Assembly: GCA_032622095.1 (NCBI GenBank)
Contig: CP136062.1
Span: 16,089,710-16,153,709 of the forward strand
From: Siphonodentalium dalli
Lineage: Eukaryota > Mollusca > Scaphopoda > Gadilida > Siphonodentaliidae
DNA: 64,000 bases
Reading direction: 5' to 3'
Positions 45,365 to 56,200 of the stretch are shown here, in pieces. The notes under the pieces are model-generated. The model saw only the letters and a program-made list of their open reading frames with translations. It made no database searches and had not been told where the DNA came from. The stretch's first letter is position 1. Every line of letters starts with the position of its first letter. A program made the translations under genes and the position numbers.

Positions 45365-46031
45365 CAGTTTAGCATAGAAATTTGGTTCTTCATTTGGTTC
45401 TTCAAAACGCGTGAGTCAGTGTTCTAGAGAGCGCGAAGAACCAAATCCCCATAATATCGGTTCTTGGCGACGTGAAGAACTGTTGAGAACGCCCTCTAAA
45501 GTGGTAATAATAGTCAATACCGTAAATTAAGTGACATAGATCTACAATCTGAAAGCTTTCAAGTTTACTTTAATTAGGTCTGATTTAAATTCAACTGAGA
45601 TTATTTTACAAAACATCCGACATCCTAAATATAAATTAAGATAACTAATATAATCACCTTCAAAAGTAGCAACACGTGATGTCAACTGGCAGTCTGACAC
45701 TCGATCAACCATTGCTCCACATCGCCAGCATTCCACATGGCCGGTTCATTTGTCGATTCTGTCGGATTTTGTTCCATCGCCTCTCACAAAAATCAGCGAT
45801 CGAAAATGGCGGTTCTGAAAACTCAAAACGAGGTCGTAGTTCTGTTCCATTTGGGCGACACGCATTTATTACGAACCGCAACTCATGTTATACAAAGTTG
45901 GTTCTTCATTTGGTTCTTCAAAACGCGCGAGTCAATGTTCGGTTCTAGAGAGCGCGAAGAACCAAATCCCCATAATATCGGTTCTTGAAGGCGTGAAGAA
46001 CCGTAGGGTTCTTGACTGTTCTTAGAGTGTA
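45365..46031. repeat. GGTTCTTC repeat (MITE D), two related segments
   Basis: Segments 45370-45490 and 45893-46031 share ATTTGGTTCTTCAAAACGCG, GAGAGCGCGAAGAACCAAAT and CCCCATAATATCGGTTCTTG in order. The second ends TTCTTAGAGTG|TATAG. The interval between (45491-45892) has minus-frame residues WRCGAMVDRVSDCQ and no recognised gene. Confidence 0.65.
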
Positions 46032-46034
46032 TAG

Positions 46035-46350
46035 ATTGTTCGTATTTATAGATTGTGCGTATATATGGCAGGCTCATTCGGGTTTGATGTAGACTATGAC
46101 GCCACCTCTACTGTATCGTTATCAGGTCTATCCCTACGCACGGGGTCATGACATCCTAGTGTGTTTAAATCTGCTTGTTCGTACTTATAGATTGTGCGTA
46201 TGGCAGGCTCATTCGGGTTTGATGTAGACTATGACGCCACCTCTACTGTATCGTTATCAGGTCTATCCCTACGCACGGGGTCATGACATCCTAGTATGTT
46301 TAAATCTGCTTGTTCGTATTTATAGATTGGTCGTATGGCAGGCTCATTCG
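46035..46350 (+). repeat. About 138-bp tandem duplication, 2.2 copies
   Basis: TATAGATTGTGCGTATATAT..GGCAGGCTCATTCGGGTTTG through AAATCTGCTTGTTCGTA is repeated almost identically, with a partial third copy ending CATTCGGTGGGCAG. The phrase AAATCTGCTTGTTCGTATTTA also precedes MITE D at 39.84 kb. Confidence 0.85.
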
Positions 46351-46746
46351 GTGGGCAGGCTTCCTCGTTTGGGGCGACGTTTGATCAGATGCAAGGTTGC
46401 TGTTTAATATATATAAATACAGTGAGTTGCAGGGTAGATATCAAATAAGTAGAATTGATAAAACAACAAACATATCAAAAAAACGTATTCGTGTTACAGA
46501 ACAGAACAGTCCTTAATGGGTAAGTTCAACGTATATGTATATGTTTTAGTTAATGATAGTCGGGAGGATACCAAGTCCGTGTGGTTGCGTGGGCATTGTA
46601 GTATTACATAAAAGAAACAATTCTTAACTCAATGTTGGACAAGGATTTTCATATTAAGTGAACAGGATTACTAGGCCATGAGGCCATTAAAACAAATCAA
46701 AAATAAAACACATCATTATGAGATGCTTCGATTCTCGACAAGTTAT

Positions 46747-47013
46747 CATTATTATGGTCCCACTCAGGCATGGAACCCGCAAGTATTATGGTCCCACTCA
46801 GACATGGGACCCGCAGTATTATATGGTCCCATACAGGCATGGAACCCGCATTATTATGGTCCCATTCAGGCATGGAACACGCATTATTATGGTCCCATTC
46901 AGGCATCGAACCCGCATTATTATGGTCCCACTCAGGCATGGAACCCGTATTATTATGGTCCCACTCAGGCATGATACCCGCATTATTATGGTCCCATTCA
47001 GGCATGGAATCCG
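46747..47013 (+). repeat. 33-bp minisatellite, eight copies
   Basis: Unit TATTATGGTCCCACTCAGGC then ATGGAACCCGCAT. The 33-bp period keeps all plus frames open (for example YYGPTQAWNPH repeated). Open frames on both strands reflect the period. Confidence 0.95.
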
Positions 47014-48180
47014 AAGTAGTAACACCTGACCGGCATGTGTTTTCCTGTAGTGACCATACATAAAACGTTCCATTTCGCTGAGTTTAGTATAACTGCCACC
47101 GGTAGCATATGGCAATTAAGAAACATGACCAGACAGACACGCGTGTGGACGGACAGACATACCAATCGATGTATTTTTCATAATCCTCGTCGAGGAATTT
47201 GCAAATTGGTTAGGGACATGAATTCAGTCGATACGCAAACAAAATAAGCAACTGTGGAACCTGGCATCATTTCCCGTAACACGAAACAATTAGTTATTTA
47301 TGAATGTCATTATATAATAGTATTATTTTCATGATAATGATATGCGTTATATGTACTGTGTTTAAATTATATTCAATAATGATAGCGTGGCTGTATGTGG
47401 TTTTGGCCAAAAAGCTCGTGGCGATAATCGGTTGCATGTCAGGAGCGATAACTCTATCCAATTGCTGCAAACTCAGCAAAACTTTCGGGCGAGATAACTC
47501 TGGTGGGTATAGGAATGGAATCTTTTATTATTATGGATGGGGTATAGCAAATAATAGCATGCATGGATACTCTGTTCACGTGTAGCTTCCCAGCTTACAA
47601 CTTTCAGTGTACTTTAGTGCTTGTTATGAACATTTTAATATAAATATTATATGACCGTTTAGTAATTATGTATATCTTGGCCGCAGAATTTGTATTTAGA
47701 TTGTAGTAGGAAGTTAATGCGCTGCCCGATGCGATTGCTATCCTTGTTTCAGTATTGTGTTATGCAGAACTTCTCACCTCCCAATTTGGACCTTTCACAC
47801 ACAATATCGCAACTGAAGGATCGATTGAGGGACGATAGTTCTAGAGTGTGCAATCGCACCAGGATCACACACTTCAGAATCCAGATCGAACGCATACATA
47901 TGCAGATATATGTGTATTTCGAAGAGGCGGTCGCTTGTTGGTTACCAATATTTACGCGAGTGTTATTATTTTCGAATAATATGTGGTACGTGTATAGTGT
48001 AACTAACATAACTTTGGATGTGGGGTGTGATATAACTGAAATGATATGAATAAGCATATTTGGTGAACAATTGACGGCACATTGAAGTTTTATATGGCAA
48101 CTTATGTACTAAGTAATAAATCCGTGTCGACTGGTGACTCAAACACATGATAATAGCAGATTAAGTATCGGCCATTATTG
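47014..48180. other. No recognised feature
   Basis: Frames up to 119 codons (47690-48049) show no motif. No repeat of known family was seen. Confidence 0.3.
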
Positions 48181-48182
48181 TT

Positions 48183-51100
48183 TAATGGAACACTATTGTA
48201 TCAGACCAGAATTCCCGCGTCACTGTGGCGTGTTGAATTGAACACTATTGAATTAGACCACAATTCCCGCGTCACTGTGGCGTGTTGAATTGAACCCTGT
48301 TAAATTAGACCACAATTCCCGCGTCACTTTGGCGTGTTGAATTGAACCCTATTGAATCAGACCACAATTCCCGCGTCACTGTGGCGTGTTGAATTGAGCC
48401 ATGTTGTATCAGACCAGAATTCCCGCGTCACTGTGGCGTGTTGAATTGAACCCTATTGAATTAGACCAGAATTCCCGCGTCACTGTGGCGTGTTGAATTG
48501 AACCCTATTGTATCAGATCAGAATTCCCGCGTCACTGTGGCGTGTGCAAATGAACACTATTGAATCAGACCAGAATTAACGCGTCACTGTGGCGTGTTGA
48601 ATTGAACCCTATTGAATTAGACCAGAATTCCCGCGTCACTGTGGCGTGTTGAGTTGAACCCTATTGTATCAGACCAGAATTCCCGCGTCACTGTGGCGTG
48701 TTGAATTGAACCCTATGATATCAGACCAGAATTCCCGCGTCACTGTGGCGTGTTGAATTGGACCCTATTATATCAGACCAGAATTCCCGCGTCACTGTAG
48801 CGTGTTGAATTGAACCCTGTTGAATCAGATCAGAATTACCGCGTCACTGTGGCGTGTTGAATTGAACCCTGTTGAATCATATCAGAATTCCCGCGACACT
48901 GTGGCGTGTGGAAATGAACCCTATTATATCAGACCAGAATTCCCGCGTCACTGTGGCGTGTTTAATTGAACCCTGTTGTATCAGACCAGAATTCCCGCGT
49001 CACTGTGGCGTGTTGAATTGAACCCTGTTGTATCAGACCAGAATTCCCGCGTCACTGTGGCGTGTTTAATTGAACCCTGTTGTATCAGACCAGAATTCCC
49101 GCGTCACTGTGGCGTGTTGAATTGAACCCTATTGTATCAGATCAGAATTCCCGCGTCACTGTGGCGTGTGGAAATGAACCCTATTGAATCAGACCAGAAT
49201 TAACGCGTCACTGTGGCGTGTTGAATTGAACCCTATTGTATCAGATCAGAATTCCCGCGTCACTGTGGCGTGTGGAAATGAACCCTATTGAATCAGACCA
49301 GAATTAACGCGTCACTGTGGCGTGTTGAATTGAACCCTATTGTATCAGACCAGAATTCCCGCGTCACTGTGGCGTGCGGAAATGAACCCTATTATATCAG
49401 ACCAGAATTCCCGCGTCACTGTGGCGTGTTGAATTGAACCCTGTTGTATCAGACCAGAATTCCCGCGTCACTGTGACGTGTTAATTGAACCCTGTTGCAT
49501 CAGACCACAATTACCGCGTCACTGTGGCGTGTTGAATTGAACCCTGTTGAATCAGATCATAATTAACGCGTCACTGTGGCGTGTTGAATTGAACCCTATT
49601 GAATCAGATCAGAATTCCCGCGTCACTGTGGCGTGTTGAATTGAACCCTATTGAATCAGACCAGAATTCCCGGGTCACTGTGGCGTGTTGAATTGAACCC
49701 TATTGAATTAGATCATAATTAACGCGTCACTGTGGCGTGTTGAATTGAACCCTATTGAATTAGATCAGAATTCCCGCGTCACTGTGGCGTGTTGAATTGA
49801 ACCCTGTTGTATCAGATCAGAATTCCCGCGTCACTGTGGCGTGTTAAATTGAACCCTATATATTGAATCAGATCAGAATTCCCGCATCACTGTGGCGTGT
49901 TGAATTGAACCCTATTGAATCAGACCAGAATTCCCGGGTCACTGTGGCGTGTTGAAATGAACCCTGTTGAATTAGACCAGAATTCCCGCGTCACTGTGGC
50001 GTGTGGAAATGAACCCTATTATATCAGACCAGAATTAACGCGTCACTGTGGCGTGTTGAATTGAACCCTGTTGAATCAGACCAGAATTACCGCGTCACTG
50101 TGGTGTGTGGAAATGAACCCTGTTGAATCAGACCACAATTCCCGCGCCACTGTGGCGTGTGGAAATGAACCCTATTGAATCAGACCAGAATTACCGCGTC
50201 ACTGTGGCGTGTTGAATTGAACCCTGTTGAATCAGACCACAATTCCGCGCCACTGTGGCGTGTGGAAATGAACCCTGTTGAATCAGACCAGAATTACTGC
50301 GTCACTGTGGCGTGTGGAAATGAAACTGTTGAATCAGACCATAATTCCCGCGTCACTGTGGCGTGTGGAAATGAACCCTGTTGTATCAGACCATAATTAA
50401 CGCGTCACTGTGGCGTGTTGAATTGAACCCTATTGTATCAGATCAGGATTCCCGCGTCACTGTGGCGTGTTGAATTGAACCTTATGGTATCAGACCAGAA
50501 TTCCCGCGTCACTGTGGCGTGTTGATATGAAACCTGTTGAATCAATCCACTTGAAACCAGAATTAACGCGTCACTGTGGCGTGTTGAATTGAACCCTATT
50601 ATATCAGACCAGAATTCCCGCATCACTGTGGCGTGTTGAATTGAACCCTATTGAATCAGATCAGAATTCCCGCGTCACTGTGGCGTGTTGAATTGAACCC
50701 TGTTGTATCAGACCAGAATTCCCGCGTCACTGTGGCGTGTTGAATTGAACCCTGTTGAATCAGACCAGAATTAACGCGTCACTGTGGCGTGTTGAATTGA
50801 ACCCTATTATATCAGACCAGAATTCCCGCATCACTGTGGCGTGTTGAAATGAACCCTGCTGAATTAGATCAGAATTCCCGCGTCACTGTGGCGTGTTGAA
50901 TTGAACACTATTGAATCAGACCAGAATTAACGCGTCACTGTGGCGTGTTGAGTTGAACCCTATTATATCAGACCAGAATTCCCGCGTCACTGTGGCGTGT
51001 TGAATTGAACCCTATTGAATCAGACCAGGATTCCCGCGTCACTGTGGCGTGTTGAATTGAACCCTGTTGAATCATATCAGAATTCCCGCGTCACTGTGGC

Positions 51101-51262
51101 GTGTTGAATTGAACACTATTGAATCAGATCAGGATTCCCGCGTCACTGTGGCGTGTTGAATTGAACCCTATTGTATCAGATCAGGATTCCCGCGTCACTG
51201 TGGCGTGTTGAATTGAACCCTATTGTATCAGACCAGAATTCCCGCGTTAATTGGGCGTGTTG
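48183..51262 (+). repeat. 52-bp minisatellite, about 59 copies, with an internal dyad
   Basis: Unit GAATTCCCGCGTCACTGTGG, CGTGTTGAATTGAACCCTAT, TGAATCAGACCA. The core CGCGTCACTGTGGCGTG is an imperfect palindrome. Variants (TTAACGCG, TTACCGCG, GTGGAAATGAAC) are dispersed among units. The last unit decays into GTTAATTGGGCGTGTTGACC. This is the largest array in the window. There is no spacer variation of CRISPR type. Confidence 0.97.
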
Positions 51263-51284
51263 ACCTGAACCCCACATTGATCAC

Positions 51285-52590
51285 CAAATTCACCCTCTGT
51301 GGACCTCATTCTGCTTAGGCATCATCTTCTATGGGAGACATAGACTCAGATAATACAAGTCTGCTCGCACGAAACCAGCTAAGATATTTGTATAGCGAAA
51401 TGCTGTTTTTCGGTCGAGACCGCCCATGCATTGCCATTTCTATGACATGGGCTACGTGTTAGTGACCAACTCACATAAAACCACAAAATAAATGTAATCA
51501 AATATCACAATTGCGACAATAAACGGTAGAAGACATGATATTTGTTCTGACAATCACATCACTTGTAAATTGAAAGCGGTAATTAATGTGAAATAGTGAC
51601 ATTTCCGCAGTGTTTACATATTATAAAAAAGTATGCGAACTCAATTGACCTCACGAAGGGACATCGGCATATTCCTGAGGTAAACAAACAAAAACGTGGT
51701 CGTAAATTGAAATAATTATATTACTTATGCCCGCTAATTTGTAAATACAAAATTGCATATACATCGGGAGACGTTCCGTGTAAGAAACGTTTAACTAATA
51801 AGTAATATAGGACCACTTACAGTTAAAATAAACGCATAACAATTATTGTTTTAGTATGAACTGTATTGTTAGCATACTGCCTTTATTGGGGTTTATGCAA
51901 ATAAATCGTATCGTATCGTAATATTGTTGGGGTGTTAGAATAAAAGCGCACATTGTCGGCGATCTGGTGTACTCTATTGTTTATGAGTGATTTTGGGTGT
52001 ACTGGATTGTTGGCATAGAAGCCGAACTTAGCCGAGTACATTACGGAACACTTCGGCTTTCAGTTAAAACGTAAACAAACCGATGTCCTAATAAACCTGA
52101 ATATTCTATGTGCAATTTAACATGAAAGTTAGATTATTATACACCATTATGACTATAATATGTCACCCATTCCGATTTATATATAGCGTCCGGTATTGAT
52201 TTGTTAGGTCATATCGGGTAAAATAGACCAGAATTCCCGCCAACAACCGCGTAACCCATGTCACAGAAATGGCAATGTGGCGGTCTCGGACGAAAAACAG
52301 CATTTCGCTATCCAAATATCTTAGTTGTTTTCGTAAAAGCAGACTTGGACTAAGACTGAAGTTCCCAAATGGTGAATATTGTGATGTACACCCATTTGGG
52401 AACCTAAATTATGCCAAGTTGGGGATATAGAGAAACTGAACTAAAAAAGAAATAGAATCTATGTGAAGAAGTTTCTATAGAAATTTGATAAAAAAATAAA
52501 GAAACTTTCCAGAGAAGATGAGGCCTAAGCAGAATGAGGTCCATAGATGGTGAATTTGGTCACTAAATTTACCCTCTGGGGACCTCATTC
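51285..52590. repeat. Palindromic compound repeat with family A ends
   Basis: ATTCACCCTCTGTGGACCTC at 51289 and its partner at 52535-52560 lie at the two ends. Inside, an arm of about 115 bp (GATATTTGTATAGCGAAATG..GCTACGTG, 51375-51465) faces its reverse complement at 52241-52345. The centre (51470-52220) contains a LINE-tail-like stretch at 51880-51930. AGACCAGAATTCCCGCC at 52224 echoes the neighbouring 52-bp unit. Confidence 0.75.
51870..51932 (+). mobile_element. LINE 3' tail remnant
   Basis: CTGCCTTTATTGGGGTTTAT then GCAAATAAATCGTATCGTAT: AATAAA followed by a (TCGTA)n simple repeat. It has the same form as the tail at 26.4 kb but a different repeat motif. Confidence 0.45.
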
Positions 52591-52611
52591 TGCAAACATT
52601 CGTCATTATCC

Positions 52612-52790
52612 AACGGTGTTGGACAGAAAGTTACCCGGGTTCGATTCCAAAACTTTTTAAAAAGTCACCCGGCTTCAGTTCCCAAAAACTGATTAAAAAG
52701 ACCGGGTTCCAAAAACTGGTTAAAAAGACCGGGTTCCCAAAACTTGTTAAAAAGAACGGGTTCCCAAAATGGTTTATAAAAAGACACCAC
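52612..52790 (+). repeat. Degenerate tandem repeat, about 28 bp
   Basis: Five imperfect copies around AAAAAGACCGGGTTCCCAAA. Confidence 0.75.
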
Positions 52791-52859
52791 AGTTGCTTGT
52801 GACCAAGATAACAGCGTATTTACTATATATGGGGTCCATTTGTTTACTATCTATACTAG

Positions 52860-53030
52860 AGTCCATCTGTTTTCGTTATCAGCGCCGTCTCGTGATTCCT
52901 ATCAACTAAACGAGTCTCGTTAATTGTTCTTGTGACGGGGGCATATAACTATATAACTATATATATATCTATATTGGAAACAATCTTTTTCGTTATCTTC
53001 AGCACCACTGCGTGTTTCGTATCCATTTAA
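52860..53030 (-). repeat. Decayed downstream copies of the terminal dehydrogenase exon
   Basis: On the minus strand, GATACGAAACACGCAGTGGT then GCTGAAGATAACGAAAAAG (52983-53025) and GGAATCACGAGACGGCGCTG then ATAACGAAAACAGATGGAC (52862-52905) are diverged copies of the exon segment GATACGAAACACGGGGCGGC..GATAACGAAAAAAGATGG at 53146-53190. They lie past the stop codon and would not be translated. Confidence 0.75.
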
Positions 53031-53061
53031 TTGTTCTTTCAAGTTGGAGATAACATAGAAC

Positions 53062-53162
53062 TATCGATACTGGAATCCATCTTTTATCGATATTGGAATC
53101 CATCTTTTATCGATATTGGAATCCATCTTTTATCGATATTGGAATCCATCTTTTTTCGTTAT
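53062..53162 (-). repeat. 23-bp minisatellite built from the stop-codon region
   Basis: About four copies of a unit that on the minus strand reads AAAGATGGATTCCAATATCG plus ATA. It is the last codons and stop (KDGFQYR-stop) of the dehydrogenase repeated into the 3'UTR. The coding copy is the one nearest the exon. Confidence 0.9.
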
Positions 53163-53232
53163 CATCAGCGCCGCCCCGTGTTTCGTATCATCTTCTACCA
53201 ATTCAATGAAACCTTCCGCCACTTGTTCTGGT
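53130..53232 (-). CDS. Dehydrogenase gene, terminal coding exon
   Basis: Acceptor TATATTTCAG|ACCAG. The first base completes the GA- codon left by the previous exon, giving E, then PEQVAEGFIELVEDDTKHGA and ALMITKKDGFQYR-stop (TAA, 53132-53130). The pattern of a short helix, an ED(D) turn, NG/HGA and a final beta strand matches the C-terminus of 15-hydroxyprostaglandin dehydrogenase-type SDRs, where it helps close the Rossmann fold and substrate cleft. The stop codon lies at the start of the 23-bp array. Confidence 0.85.
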
Positions 53233-56200
53233 CTGAAATATAAGAAGGATCTTGTAGATATATCAGAATTTAAGATGGATCTTATATATATATAACCCCC
53301 CCCCCCGGTCGGGAGATCTGCAATGCTCAGTCAGGTAGCTATAGCCCCCTTGTCAGTGGATCGTAGCCCCTGCTTGCATCGGGGAAATCCTGACGCTAAG
53401 CGCATTGACCAATCAGATGCGCGCATTTCAGTGAAAGCGAATATAGTTGTAATTATAGATGGATATTATAAATAATAGTTGAGTATGTGCTTTATGATAT
53501 CCGTGTCACTATGTATAAAAGGTACTCAATACGATCAGACGGTCCTCATATCATCAAGATACAACAACATTTCTTCAAAATACGCTTTAGTTATCAGAAT
53601 CGATTAATTGCAACACAATAATGCTAACCCCAGACTGTCAATTATGGTATCAAATTTCCCAAAACGTGTTGCATATCAACATTTTGTTCAACGAAATATG
53701 GCCGTATTACCACTTGATTTTATAGTTATCCATCTTCATCCGCAATATTGTCAGAGACCGTCCATTTTGGCGACATAAATAATTGCACATCTCGAGAAAT
53801 AACAAACTTCAAAAATCGATATCTGATCACTCTGAGCTTTGATGGGTGGGTTCCTCGACTGGAGTCAAATATTCTTTACCGCCCCCCCCCCCCTCCCCCG
53901 AAGCAAAAAAAATAGTAATTTAGGAACGTTAATTCGGATATTGCATATTTAAGCTGTTTTAAGAATGAGTCTAAAGTATCAGTTGTTGGCCGGGTATGGT
54001 GATCGCGTGTATAGCCTAGTTCACGCCATATAAACTCACTCCAGTAACCCTGCCTCATCCATCGCACGCTTCACAGCCTCGCTTCCGATCACTGCTGGGT
54101 CCTGCGTCATAGCTGTCTTAACGAATGCCGGACACAAAACATTAACGCGAATACCAATGTCTTTTACGCCAGGCGCCAACTGAAATTATAAAGATAAAAC
54201 ACATGGTAACCAGGGGCTTGACACAAAACATTAACGCGGATACCAAATGTCTTTTACGCCAGGCGCCAACTGAAATCTATATATATAAAACCCGCCGTTT
54301 GTGTGTTTGAGGGTCTGTGTATAACTCGGTCACGCTTTTGGCGCGTTTATAACTTTTCAACCATGCATCCGAAATGGCCCAAATTTGGACCACGGTCTGC
54401 ACTGTTTCGTAAAAGATGACTCACCAAATTTCAAGTCGATTGGTTAAAGCAAACCTGAGATCTAACATGGTCCCGAAATGCAGTATTTGCACTCAAGTAT
54501 ATAGACTATTTCTTATGGCGTTAGTCGAAATGACGTCACGTGACGTCGCATGCCGTTTGTGTGTGTGAGGTTGTGTGCGTCTGTGTATAACTCGGTCACG
54601 CTTTTGGCGCGTTTATATCTTTTCAACCATGCATCCGACATGGCCCAAATTTGGACCACGTTCTGCACTGTGTCGTAAGATCAAGTCGATTGGTCAAAGC
54701 AAACCTGAGATCTAACATGGTCCCGAAATGCAGTATTTGCACTCAAGTATAGACTATTTCTGATGACGTTAGTCGAAATGACGTCATGTGACGTCGCACG
54801 CAAACCCACATTAGCTTTGCTATTGTCGACGAAACATCCATGCGCACTAACAGCGTTGTTGGAAATAGGCACTATATTAATTTGTCAGTTCAGAACTTCA
54901 GGTTGAGTGTGAATAGAAGTAACAAATGTTGATTTTGTCGTGAAAGTGCATGTAGTTGGTATAGAGTCGAGACTCGAACGCTCTACCATCGTTGGGAATG
55001 GGTGCTAAAATGGTATTTTAATTCGCAAGTGGGTATTCCGTTCAGTAGATTCGCCGGAACTCGGTTAGAAAAACCACATTCCGAGCCGGGACTAATACAG
55101 TCTAAACAATACTGCCGACGCTAATTAATGCTCTTTTAATGCTTCAGTTGAGTGTAAATCTGATAAAGGAATGTTTAAAATATCCAAATGTGCGCGAAGC
55201 GCGCGCTGTCTGAGGTCATATAATGTGCGCACAGCCCCCCCCCCCCCCAATCGCTAAATAAATGCTCCCGAATGGAGCCTGTTTCAGTTAGTATATATAG
55301 TGATAAAGTAAAATATCTTGATTGTTGCGTTTGTATATATGTGGGTTGGGGAGAGGGGGTGGTAGAAAATACAGTTTTATTTCAAATAAAGTGTTCCCAC
55401 AAATGGGCCTGTGATCCTTAGGCTGCATGCTGAATGCAGGCTCCCAATGGGATCCGTTTAAGATCAAAATGTGCCGCAAGCCCCCTTTGTCGCTGAATAA
55501 ACGCTCCCGAATTGAGTATGTTTCAGTTAGTATATAGTAATATTTAAAGTAATATGTTGATGTGTTTCGTTCAATATGTGCATGCGTATATGTGGGTGGG
55601 TATGTGTAGAAATACAGCTTTAGTGAAAGCAAGTGTTCCCTCGCGCATTCAGTGACAAAAAAGGGAAGCATGACCATTCCATTCCTTATATAGAAATGAG
55701 AATTTGTTCATGACCGCGGACACTAGAAAGTAGCAAAAAACATGTGTATACCCGTCATTTTGTGACGGGCAACCCCCTAGTTATAAAGATAAAACACGTG
55801 GTAACCAGGGGCGTGACACAAAACATTAACGCGGATACCAATGTCTTTTACGTCAGGCGCCAACTGAAATTATAAAGATAAAACACATGGTAACCAGGGG
55901 CGGGTTTGATAGAGCTGATTTCGGGTTGAATCAAGATTGAGTCTTTCTGGGGAATTAGCATTTATTTACACAATACAAATATACGGACATTCCGGTATAG
56001 TTGGAATCCACCAAACAATTGGACCTACAGTTGTAATAGGTGAAACGTGACTGAATATTGGAATTCCAAAACATAGAGTGCCATATCACAGTATTACAAA
56101 TTCTTATATACAAAGCATGAACAGGTGTGAATTAATGACGCATGATTAGATTAACAGATTTGCATTATAAATTATCCGATCACCACAATGGCATTAACAG

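Noticed and set aside
45542-45736. Minus frame WRCGAMVDRVSDCQ resembling common spurious peptides
   Set aside because: Peptides of this style often come from repeats. No longer frame or domain is present.
48183-51262. CRISPR-like regular spacing
   Set aside because: All positions of the unit are repeated. There are no unique spacers and no cas genes, and the genome is animal.
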